This document shows positions 9,418 to 16,902 of a stretch of DNA of 64,000 bases, one piece after another. The position numbers and the translations under genes are program-made. The stretch's first letter is position 1, and each line of letters begins with the position of its first letter. The notes under the pieces are model-generated. The model was not told the origin of the DNA. It made no database searches and worked only from the letters and a program-made list of their open reading frames with translations. Source of the DNA: Bifidobacterium mongoliense DSM 21395 (GTDB taxonomy: Bacteria > Actinomycetota > Actinomycetes > Actinomycetales > Bifidobacteriaceae); NCBI RefSeq assembly GCF_000741285.1, contig NZ_JGZE01000010.1, positions 62,001 to 126,000 on the forward strand, given 5' to 3'.

Positions 9418-9747
9418 CTACCGGTCCGCCACCCGGCCATCCCCGCGATCGGTGCCGTCATCGTCACCCCACCGGTTCCACGCCTTCGTTTCGGCGTCCC
9501 ACAGGGCGTTGCGCTCCTCGGCGATCTGGAACGCACGCATGGCGTCCTCCCTGCTGGCATATGGCCCCATGCGTTGGGTCACGGGGGACTTCATGCCCAA
9601 CTCGGGTTCGCCGGTGACGGTGTTGACGTACCACTGCGCCCGTTCACCGTAGCCTTGGTCCGGCATGCCGGCGTCGTGCCGACCACCGGCGTCACCCCTT
9701 GTGTCCGCACGTTCTCCTTCGTGGGAATCGACCCTGTCGTCATCCAT
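9418..9747 (-). CDS. SPOR-domain-like small actinobacterial protein
   Basis: 109-residue protein of a family widespread in actinobacteria and often annotated as SPOR-domain-containing. The conserved core is a QWYVNTVTGEPELG block followed by MGPYASREDAMRAFQIAEERN and an acidic C-terminus containing WDAE. The first 30 residues are charged low-complexity sequence. There is no signal peptide or membrane segment. Its role is unknown; the YxSRxxAxxA pattern resembles the SPOR peptidoglycan-binding fold, but the match is short. It lies between nadE and pflB on the same strand. Confidence 0.7.
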   Translation of the reverse strand: MDDDRVDSHEGERADTRGDAGGRHDAGMPDQGYGERAQWYVNTVTGEPELGMKSPVTQRMGPYASREDAMRAFQIAEERNALWDAETKAWNRWGDDDGTDRGDGRVADR

Positions 9748-9830
9748 GTTCCGCTCCTTCGTTCATCGTCACGATACGGTGCAACCGCACGACCGGCCGC
9801 CGTTCGAGGGACCGTGGTCCCCCACCCCGC

Positions 9831-11516
9831 TCATTCCCTGAATGCGCTGGTGATCGGCAGCCTGCGGTCGCGGCCGAACGCCAAGGCCGTCACCTTAGGA
9901 CCAAGCGGATACTGCCGCCGCTTCCATTCGGCCCTATCCACCAGGCGCATCACCGTATCGACGGTATCCTCGTCGAACCCGTCACACAGCAGGTCGGCCC
10001 TGCCGTGGGCATGCTCGATGTAGGCCGCCAGCACCTGATCAAGCAACTCGTACTCCGGCAGGGAATCGGAATCCTTCTGCCCGGGGCGTAGCTCGGCGCT
10101 GGGCGGCTTCTCGATGCTGCTGCGCGGGATGAGCTCGCCGACGTCGTGCGCGCCGTGCCGGGCATGCCACACGAGCACCTGCCCCAAGGCCATACCTTCG
10201 GAGGCGGCCTGGTTGCGCCAGCGGGCCAGATCCCACACCCGGGTCTTGAGCAGATCCTTGATGGGGGCGTATCCGCCTACGGCGTCGCCGTAGATGGTCG
10301 AATACCCGCAGGCGAGTTCCGACTTGTTGCCCGTCGCCAGGGCCAGCAGATTGCGGCTGTTGGAGTAGGCCATCACGATCACGCCACGCACGCGGGCCTG
10401 CAGGTTCTCGGCCGCGACCCCTTCAAGGGACAGCTGCCGCTGGAAGGCGGTGAACAACGGCTCGATCGGCCGGACGTCGTACCGTGCGCCCAGATTGCGC
10501 GCGAGTTCGGCGGCGTCATCCTTCGAACCGTCCGAGGAGTACATGCTCGGCATCGAGATGCCCTGCACGTTCGCTCCTCCGCAGGCGTCCGCGGCCATGG
10601 TCGCCACGAGGGCCGAATCGATGCCACCGGACAGCCCCAGGCACACGCCCGTGAAATGGTTCTTGACCATGTAGTCCGCGAGCCCCAGCACGCAGGCCGC
10701 GTAGACCTCGTGATCGGGGTCGAGGGCGGCGGCGATGCGCGCCCGGCGCTGATGATCGGCGCTGCTGTCGAAATCCCAGAAGTCGATCGCCGGGGAGAAC
10801 ATGACCGAACGCTGCAATACGGTGCCGTCCGCGTCGACCACGAAGCTGCCGCCGTCGAAGACCAGATCGTCCTGTCCGCCTACCTGGTTGAGGTAGATGA
10901 CCGGGGCGTTGACCTCATGCGCGCGCCGAGCCGCCAGATCGACGCGGGTATGCACCTTGCCCTCCTCGTAGGGCGAGCCATTGATGGTCAGGAGCAGATC
11001 GATGTGTTCCTTGGCGAGTTGCGCGACGGGGCCGCCATCCTGCCAGATGTCCTCGCATATGGCCAGGCCGATACGGACACCGTCCACATCGAGCACGACC
11101 GAACGCTCGCCGGAGGAGAAGATGCGGAATTCGTCGAAGACCCCGTAGTTGGGTAGGAAATGCTTGTCGTATCCGGCCCAGACGACCCCGTCGTGCAGGA
11201 CGACGAGACGGTTGCGGGGCTTGTCGCCCTCGACATCGGTGCCCACGGTGCCCGCCACGACGAACAGGTCACCCATGTGCTCCTTCTTGAGCGCCTGGGC
11301 CAACGCATCCGCCTTGTCCCAGGCGGCCTTGCGGAAGGTGGCACGCAGGGCGAGATCCTCGATCGGATACCCGGTCAGCGTCATCTCGGGGAAGACGACG
11401 ACCCGGGCTCCCCCTCGGCGGGCCCGGCGCGCATATTGCATGACCAGGGCGGCGTTGCCGTCCAGGTCACCCACGCAGGTGTCGATTTGTGCCAGGGCGA
11501 AACGCAGTTGAGTCAT
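9831..11516 (-). CDS. nadE: glutamine-dependent NAD(+) synthetase
   Basis: 561-residue two-domain enzyme for the last step of NAD synthesis: it amidates deamido-NAD with ammonia released from glutamine. The N-terminal nitrilase-like glutaminase carries Glu44 (FPEMTLTGYP), Lys118 (GYDKHFLPNYG) and Cys154 (LAICEDIW). The C-terminal synthetase has the adenylation loop GLSGGIDSA. ATG 11516 has no good ribosome-binding site, but TAGTAT (11528-11523) ends 6 nt before it. The mRNA may therefore be leaderless. The gene precedes the SPOR-type protein and pflB on the same strand. Confidence 0.96.
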   Translation of the reverse strand: MTQLRFALAQIDTCVGDLDGNAALVMQYARRARRGGARVVVFPEMTLTGYPIEDLALRATFRKAAWDKADALAQALKKEHMGDLFVVAGTVGTDVEGDKPRNRLVVLHDGVVWAGYDKHFLPNYGVFDEFRIFSSGERSVVLDVDGVRIGLAICEDIWQDGGPVAQLAKEHIDLLLTINGSPYEEGKVHTRVDLAARRAHEVNAPVIYLNQVGGQDDLVFDGGSFVVDADGTVLQRSVMFSPAIDFWDFDSSADHQRRARIAAALDPDHEVYAACVLGLADYMVKNHFTGVCLGLSGGIDSALVATMAADACGGANVQGISMPSMYSSDGSKDDAAELARNLGARYDVRPIEPLFTAFQRQLSLEGVAAENLQARVRGVIVMAYSNSRNLLALATGNKSELACGYSTIYGDAVGGYAPIKDLLKTRVWDLARWRNQAASEGMALGQVLVWHARHGAHDVGELIPRSSIEKPPSAELRPGQKDSDSLPEYELLDQVLAAYIEHAHGRADLLCDGFDEDTVDTVMRLVDRAEWKRRQYPLGPKVTALAFGRDRRLPITSAFRE

Positions 11517-11553
11517 GCACCCATACTAACCCCGCAACCGGGCGTCTCCCCGA

Positions 11554-11586
11554 GGGTTCCCCAGCCGTGAACGGCGCAGGGGACCC
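11554..11586 (-). terminator. stacked hairpin downstream of the M20 peptidase gene
   Basis: GGGTTCCCC pairs with GGGGACCC (one bulge) around an inner perfect stem GCCGT/ACGGC. It lies 10-45 nt past the M20 stop and before nadE, and is probably a transcription end. Confidence 0.5.
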
Positions 11587-11596
11587 ATGGTGGGAG

Positions 11597-12760
11597 CTAG
11601 CGGCCCAATTCGTCCAGCACCCGCAACGCCGCATGCGCGTAGAAGCGTGCGGTCGGTGCAATGGCATCGTCGAGGGCGACGAACCGCGGGCTGTGCAACC
11701 CGTGATAACCGGGCCGCCCGTTCGACCCGATGAAGGCGAACAGCAGCCGGGTGCGGGACGCATACTCGCAGAAATCCTCGCCCGCCATCGATGGGCGTAT
11801 CGCCGCCAAGGTCGCATATCCGGGCACATCCTGCATGACGGCCTTGACCAACGCGGCATCGCTGACGAGCGGTATCGCGAAATCGTTCCAATCCACGTCG
11901 GCGGTGATGCCGTAGGAGGACGCCGTGCCCGCGACGATCTCACGGAAACGACGCTCGGCCATGGCCCCGTCCTCCGGGTAGAAGTAGCGTACGGTCCCCA
12001 TGAAACCGGCCTCGGCGGGGATGACGTTCCACACGTCGCCGCCGCGCACCGCGGTCACCGACACCACCAATGGATGGAACGGCGTCTCGTTACGGCTCAC
12101 GATCGTCTGAGTGGCCAGGATCATCGAGGCGAGCGCCTCGAGGGGTCCGGTGCCGCGGTCCGGGTACCCCGCGTGCGTGCCCTGGGCGTGCAGGGTGACC
12201 GAGAACTTCACGCATCCCGCCATCATCGGCTCGACGCCGACGGCGATCTGCCCCGGCTCGTAGTCGGGATTGTTGTGCGTGCCGATGATCGCGTCGATGC
12301 CGTCGAGGACACCGGCGTCGACCAGGGCCTGAGCCCCTTCGCCGGTTTCCTCGGAGGGTTGGAAGACCAAGGTGATGTCCCCGTGGACGGCATCACGGTG
12401 GCCGGCGAGCCATTGCGCGGCGGCCAGCAGCCCGGTCATGTGGATGTCGTGCCCGCAGCCGTGCATGACCCCATCGTTGCGTGAACTGTCGGCCTGGCCG
12501 GTCTGTTCGGTGATGGGCAGAGCGTCGATATCCGCGCGCAGGGCGATATGCGGCCCCGGATGGGCCCCGTGGATGAGGGCGAGGACCCCTGATGACACGG
12601 GGTTGTCGAGGATTTCCACGCCATGTTCGCTCAACCAACGGGTCAGGTACGCGCTGGTGTCGCGCTCGCGGAATCCGAGTTCCGGATGGGCGTGCAGATG
12701 ATGGCGCACCTCCAGCAGCTCGTCCCCTATCGTGATGTCCACGTCTTCATGATCGACCAT
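11597..12760 (-). CDS. M20 family metallopeptidase/amidohydrolase
   Basis: 387-residue zinc-dependent hydrolase of the M20D group (hippurate hydrolase and N-acyl-amino-acid or IAA-amino-acid hydrolase relatives). Metal and catalytic motifs are visible: ALRADIDALP, MHGCGHDIHMTG and PSEETGEGA. A dimerisation domain sits in the middle (around GTHAGYPDRGTGPLEAL). The start is ATG 12760, 7 nt after GGAGG; the open frame extends upstream without homology. The substrate cannot be told from sequence. It lies 126 nt downstream of metI on the same strand, so it may serve amino-acid salvage, for example deacylating methionine derivatives. That link is inference. Confidence 0.85.
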   Translation of the reverse strand: MVDHEDVDITIGDELLEVRHHLHAHPELGFRERDTSAYLTRWLSEHGVEILDNPVSSGVLALIHGAHPGPHIALRADIDALPITEQTGQADSSRNDGVMHGCGHDIHMTGLLAAAQWLAGHRDAVHGDITLVFQPSEETGEGAQALVDAGVLDGIDAIIGTHNNPDYEPGQIAVGVEPMMAGCVKFSVTLHAQGTHAGYPDRGTGPLEALASMILATQTIVSRNETPFHPLVVSVTAVRGGDVWNVIPAEAGFMGTVRYFYPEDGAMAERRFREIVAGTASSYGITADVDWNDFAIPLVSDAALVKAVMQDVPGYATLAAIRPSMAGEDFCEYASRTRLLFAFIGSNGRPGYHGLHSPRFVALDDAIAPTARFYAHAALRVLDELGR

Positions 12761-12886
12761 GATGATGCCTCCATACTCTGTGCCGACGCAACCAATCCGT
12801 ATCGACGAAACCCTCCTCGACGGATGCCGCACGCGACGGGCACCCTACCGACCGGTCTCATGCCCACCGATGTCTTGCCGTCCGGT

Positions 12887-13612
12887 TTAGTGCTGACGGT
12901 TGATCATGCGTTTGGCGAAGGCGTTGGCCACCGCCTGCACGCATTGGACCAGGACGATCATGATGATCACCGCCGTCCACGTCACGACCGGATCGAACTT
13001 CTGGTAGCCGTAGGCGATGGCGAAATTACCCAGTCCGCCGCCACCGATGTATCCGGCCATCGCCGACATATCGAGCACCGCGATGAACATGAAGGCGTAG
13101 GCCAGGATGAGCGGACCCAGCGCCTCGGGAATAAGCACCGTGCGGATGATGGTGAATTTCGAGGCGCCCATGGAACGCGCGGCCTCGATGACACCGGAAT
13201 CGACGGGCACGAGGTTCTGCTCCACGAGACGGGAGGTGGCCACCGTGCACATCACGACCATGGGGAAGACCGCGGCCGCGGTGCCGATCGACGTGCCGAC
13301 CACCGAGATGGTCACCGGTTGCATGGCGGCCAGGAAAATGATGAACGGGATCGGCCGGATGATGTTGACGACCGTGTCGAGCACCCGATAGACGACGGCG
13401 TTGCCGAACAGGTTCCCGGGACGGGTGCCGTAGAGCACCACGCCGAGGATGAGCCCGAGGAACCCGCCGATCAACAGGGTGGCGCAGACCATCTCCAACG
13501 TCTGCGCCACCGAATCGATCAGGAGCGGGCGCAGCACCTGCCAATCGCGCTCGCCCACCGCCTCGACCACACCGGCGCCATGCGCGTCGCCGTACCATAC
13601 GAATTCCCGCAT
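12887..13612 (-). CDS. metI: methionine ABC transporter permease MetI
   Basis: 241-residue inner-membrane permease of the MetNIQ importer with about five transmembrane helices. The EAA loop that docks on the ATPase is visible as EAARSMGASKFTIIRTVLIPEA. Other conserved stretches are RPIPFIIFLAA and SAMAGYIGGGGLGNFA. The ATG at 13612 shares one base with the metN stop (TGATG), and GGAGG lies 7 nt upstream within metN. The two are translationally coupled. Confidence 0.94.
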   Translation of the reverse strand: MREFVWYGDAHGAGVVEAVGERDWQVLRPLLIDSVAQTLEMVCATLLIGGFLGLILGVVLYGTRPGNLFGNAVVYRVLDTVVNIIRPIPFIIFLAAMQPVTISVVGTSIGTAAAVFPMVVMCTVATSRLVEQNLVPVDSGVIEAARSMGASKFTIIRTVLIPEALGPLILAYAFMFIAVLDMSAMAGYIGGGGLGNFAIAYGYQKFDPVVTWTAVIIMIVLVQCVQAVANAFAKRMINRQH

Positions 13613-14835
13613 CACGCGTCCTCCCCTACCTGATCGTTCGTTGCATCGTTCGATGCATCGTCCAGCGCATCGTCCGTTACGCCGTCCCTTGCGCCGGTAT
13701 CCCTCACCCGAGCCACGGCATCGTCGTAGGCGACCGGTGCCGCGGCGGTCCCGAAATCGACCACATCGCTGTGCTCTCGCAGGGCCTCGAGGAACGCGTC
13801 GGCTCCCGGACGGCCCATATCGAGTTCGTAGGTCATGGCGCCGACGGCCGCGCCGCCGACGGTATCGATGCCGCCGAACAGCAGGTCGCTGCGCATGTCA
13901 TAGCGGGCGAGCAGCTCGGAGACGTCCTGTCCGGAGACCGGCACCGCGGGCCGGTCCGGCCCCGAGGCGACCGGCCGTTGCCGGACGAGGACCGTGACGA
14001 TGCGCCCGGACCACTCCCGGTGCAGGGCCTCTACGCGGGCCTCATCGGGCACGCCGGCGAGCGCCGTGGCGATGAACCGCCTAGTCACGTCCCGCCGGGG
14101 CGCCGCGAAGACGTCATACACCGGTCCACGCTCGACGACACGGCCTGCACTCATCACGGCGACGCGGTTCGCGATCCGTTGAACCACGGCCATCTGGTGG
14201 GTGATGAGCACGATGGTGACGCCCAGGCGTTCGTTGACGCGCTTGAGCAGCGCCAGGACCTCTTCGGTGGTCTCGGGGTCCAGCGCGCTGGTGGCCTCGT
14301 CGGCCAGAAGGATCTTGGGGTTCGTCGCCAGGGCGCGGGCGATGCCGACCCGCTGCTTCTGCCCGCCCGACAGTTGAGACGGATATTTCGAGGCGTGGTC
14401 CTCGAGACCGACGAACTCGAGCAGCTCGCGCACCCGGCGCTCCTGGTAATCCTTGCGCCAATGGTCGAGCTGCAGCGGATAGGCGATGTTCTGGGCGACC
14501 GTCTTGGTCGAGAACAGATTGAACTGCTGGAAGATCATGCCGATCTTCTGTCTGATGGTCCGCAGCTTCGTCTCCGACAACCCGGTGATATCGGTGCCCA
14601 TCACCCTCACCTGGCCGGACGTGGGCCGTTCCAGAGCGTTGATGAGACGCACCAACGTGGACTTGCCGGCGCCGGAGTACCCGATGATGCCGTAGATGTC
14701 GCCGGCGCGCACGCTCAGGCTCACATCGTCCACCGCACGCACGACGCCCTCGTGCGCGGTCTCGCCGCCCTTGCGACGGAACTCCCGGACCACATGGTCC
14801 AGCGTGATGATCTCGTCTGCCATTGCCACCGCCAT
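13612..14835 (-). CDS. metN: methionine ABC transporter ATP-binding protein MetN
   Basis: 407-residue ATPase of the methionine importer. The nucleotide-binding domain has Walker A GYSGAGKST, signature LSGGQKQR, Walker B ILLADEATSALD and the switch His in LITHQ. A C-terminal NIL domain (about residues 290-370), the methionine-sensing regulatory module, follows. The last 25 residues are a low-complexity acidic tail (DDAL-DDAS-NDAT-NDQ) encoded by 12-bp tandem repeats not expected in the family. It overlaps metI by one base and is separated from metQ by 205 bp containing a strong hairpin. Confidence 0.94.
   Translation of the reverse strand: MAVAMADEIITLDHVVREFRRKGGETAHEGVVRAVDDVSLSVRAGDIYGIIGYSGAGKSTLVRLINALERPTSGQVRVMGTDITGLSETKLRTIRQKIGMIFQQFNLFSTKTVAQNIAYPLQLDHWRKDYQERRVRELLEFVGLEDHASKYPSQLSGGQKQRVGIARALATNPKILLADEATSALDPETTEEVLALLKRVNERLGVTIVLITHQMAVVQRIANRVAVMSAGRVVERGPVYDVFAAPRRDVTRRFIATALAGVPDEARVEALHREWSGRIVTVLVRQRPVASGPDRPAVPVSGQDVSELLARYDMRSDLLFGGIDTVGGAAVGAMTYELDMGRPGADAFLEALREHSDVVDFGTAAAPVAYDDAVARVRDTGARDGVTDDALDDASNDATNDQVGEDA
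13630..13689. repeat. 12-bp tandem repeat in the metN 3' end
   Basis: About five degenerate 12-bp units (for example tgcatcgttcga, tgcatcgtccag, cgcatcgtccgt). They encode the tetrapeptide-repeat tail DDAx/NDAT of MetN. Confidence 0.65.
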
Positions 14836-14952
14836 TCATCCTCACATCCGGTACTGGTACAACCCCCACTGCGAGAGACGCACCGCGTTCGTGTCCGGGC
14901 GCCTCGCCGCGCGAGCGGACATCATGCTACTCGCCGCTCCGGTCGTGGCTGG

Positions 14953-14984
14953 ATGGTGCGGCGATCAGGCGATCGCCGCACCAT
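14953..14984 (-). terminator. perfect hairpin between metQ and metN
   Basis: Fourteen-bp perfect stem ATGGTGCGGCGATC/GATCGCCGCACCAT with loop AGGC, 57 nt after the metQ stop and 118 nt before metN. It has no U-tract. It may protect the metQ mRNA end or attenuate metNI relative to metQ, since binding proteins are needed in excess. Confidence 0.6.
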
Positions 14985-15040
14985 GGACACGTCACCGCGG
15001 ACCGGGGTCCGTCCTCTGCGTCAGCGGGTGGACCCGTGGC

Positions 15041-16018
15041 CTACTTCGCCGACCCGGCGTCCCGTTCGATGTCCGCCAGGAACCCTTGCAGGTCGGCGGC
15101 GCTGTACTTGGTCGCGAACGAGGCGGTGCCGTTGAATTTGCGCTGCAGCGCGTCGAGCACCTCCTTGCTCTGGAAGATGGTGACGACCTTGCGGTAGACG
15201 GGATTGTCGACGTCGGCCTTGCGGGCCACGAAGACGTTGATGTACGGCCGGGCCGAGGCGCTGTTCGCGTCGTCTCGGTAGATGGCGTCGGTGGTCTTGA
15301 GCCCGGCGTCGGACACGTAGTCGTTGTTGATGACGCCCGCGGCGACCTGGGGGTCCTTGAGCGCGTTGGCGACCTGCTCCGCCTTCAACGCGGTGACCTT
15401 GACCTTGGAGGCGCTCGCGTCGACGTCCGCGGGTGTCGAGAACGCCGTCCACTTGCCCTTGAGCTTGATCAGGCCGGCGGATTCGAGCACGCCGAGTGCG
15501 CGGGCCTGGTTCGTCTCGTCGTTGGGGATGGCCACCGTGCTGCCCTCGGCGATCTGCTTGACGTCGCGGACCTTGGCCGAATAGATGCCCATCGGGTAGA
15601 TGGCCACGCCGCCGATCGGGCGCAGCGTCTTGTTGTTCTTGACGTTGTAGTTGGCCAGGTAGAGCAGATGCTGGAACTCATTGAGGTCGAGGTCGCCGGC
15701 GTCGAGCGCCGGGTTCTCGGAGGTGTAGTCCTGGAAATCGACGATCTTGACGGACAGATGCTCCTGCTCGGCCTTCTGCTTGAACACGACCCACTGCGGG
15801 CTCGTGGCACCCACGACACCGATTTTCACCGGATTGGAAGGCGTGCCCTTGGCCGCCTCCCCGTCGCCCGAACGCAGGGCCCTCACGCCGAACACCGCCG
15901 CGACGGCCACCAGGGCCACCACGAGCACCGCGATGATGATGTTGCGCACGGTGTGGTTTTCACGCACCGGCTCCTCCGGGGCACCTTCGGCCCCGGACCA
16001 TTGATTGTCGTCTGCCAT
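15041..16018 (-). CDS. metQ: MetQ-type methionine-binding protein with N-terminal membrane anchor
   Basis: 325-residue substrate-binding protein of the NlpA/MetQ family. The core runs from PVKIGVVGATSPQW to the C-terminus with typical blocks (FQDYTSENPALDAGDLDLNEFQ, STVAIPNDETNQARAL, GVINNDY). MetQ is normally a lipoprotein. Here the polypeptide has no cysteine at all, so lipidation is impossible. About 24 polar residues precede one hydrophobic helix (IIIAVLVVALVAVAAVFGV) that probably acts as an uncleaved signal anchor. The start is ATG 16018, 7 nt after AGAGGA. It is first in metQ-metN-metI, with a good promoter upstream. Confidence 0.92.
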   Translation of the reverse strand: MADDNQWSGAEGAPEEPVRENHTVRNIIIAVLVVALVAVAAVFGVRALRSGDGEAAKGTPSNPVKIGVVGATSPQWVVFKQKAEQEHLSVKIVDFQDYTSENPALDAGDLDLNEFQHLLYLANYNVKNNKTLRPIGGVAIYPMGIYSAKVRDVKQIAEGSTVAIPNDETNQARALGVLESAGLIKLKGKWTAFSTPADVDASASKVKVTALKAEQVANALKDPQVAAGVINNDYVSDAGLKTTDAIYRDDANSASARPYINVFVARKADVDNPVYRKVVTIFQSKEVLDALQRKFNGTASFATKYSAADLQGFLADIERDAGSAK

Positions 16019-16077
16019 GGTCTCTGTCCTCTCATTCACTCTCCGCCGCGGCACCCCTCGGGCGCCCGGACACCGTC

Positions 16078-16107
16078 ACTATACGGAACGACGCCCGCTC
16101 CGGGCAA
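16078..16107 (-). promoter_or_regulatory. putative metQ promoter
   Basis: -35 TTGCCC (16107-16102), 18-bp spacer, -10 TATAGT (16083-16078), about 60 bp before the metQ start. I see no convincing SAM riboswitch between promoter and gene. Confidence 0.5.
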
Positions 16108-16230
16108 CGGCGAGCCCATACGCGTTGGTTATAGCCCGTTGCAGAACCCCGGAGCCGCAACGATTCGCGCCGACGGACATCCGGTGCGGCACGCCCGTCG
16201 ACGTCCCGCTGCCATGACAGACTGACACCC

Positions 16231-16773
16231 ATGAGCACCATCATCATGCATACCTCAGCAGGTAACGTCACCATCACCCTCTTCGACGATCAGACGCCGA
16301 AGACGGTGCGCAACTTCCTCGACCTCGCCACCGGGGCCCGCGAGTGGACCGATCCGGCCACCGGCGAGGCCTCGACCAAGCCCTTCTACGACGGTCTGAC
16401 CTTCCACCGCATCATCAAGGACTTCATGATCCAGGGCGGTTGCCCGCTGGGCACCGGCACCGGCGGCCCGGGGTACGACTTCGACGACGAGATCGTGCCG
16501 GCGCTGACCTTCGACCACCCGTATCTGCTCGCCATGGCGAACGCCGGCCTGCGCCGCGGGTCCGACGGCAAGGCCCATGGCACGAACGGTTCGCAGTTCT
16601 TCATCACGACCGTCCCGACCCCTTGGCTCAACGGCCACCACACCATCTTCGGCGAGGTCGCCGATCCGGAATCCAAGGCGGTCGTCGACAAGCTGCAGGC
16701 GCTGCCCACGGACCGTCGCGATGCGCCGTTGGAACCCGCGTTCATCGAATCCATCGAGGTGCTTCCCGCCTGA
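16231..16773 (+). CDS. ppiA: peptidyl-prolyl cis-trans isomerase (cyclophilin)
   Basis: 180-residue single-domain cytosolic cyclophilin. Active-site blocks are FHRIIKDFMIQGG (catalytic Arg), GSQFFITTVPTPWLNGHHTIFG and MANAG. No signal peptide. The family accelerates proline isomerisation during folding. It is divergent from metQ and convergent with rel; an imperfect 15-bp hairpin separates it from rel. Confidence 0.95.
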   Translation: MSTIIMHTSAGNVTITLFDDQTPKTVRNFLDLATGAREWTDPATGEASTKPFYDGLTFHRIIKDFMIQGGCPLGTGTGGPGYDFDDEIVPALTFDHPYLLAMANAGLRRGSDGKAHGTNGSQFFITTVPTPWLNGHHTIFGEVADPESKAVVDKLQALPTDRRDAPLEPAFIESIEVLPA

Positions 16774-16837
16774 CCAGTACTGATCAGGCCATGCGGCATG
16801 ACCGTCATGGCCCGGTCGCCGACACGGCCACGAACCC

Positions 16838-16880
16838 AACGCCCGGACTCCCCGCTTACCGCGGTGGGAATCCGGGCGTT
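16838..16880. terminator. bidirectional terminator hairpin between ppiA and rel
   Basis: AACGCCCGGACTCCC pairs with GGGAATCCGGGCGTT with one mismatch, around a 13-nt loop. It lies between the two convergent stop codons. Confidence 0.65.
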
Positions 16881-16902
16881 CGTCGTATTGGGCGTCGCCG
16901 AT

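Noticed and set aside
16055-16230. SAM riboswitch before metQ
   Set aside because: The promoter is followed by only about 55 nt of leader with no conserved riboswitch core.
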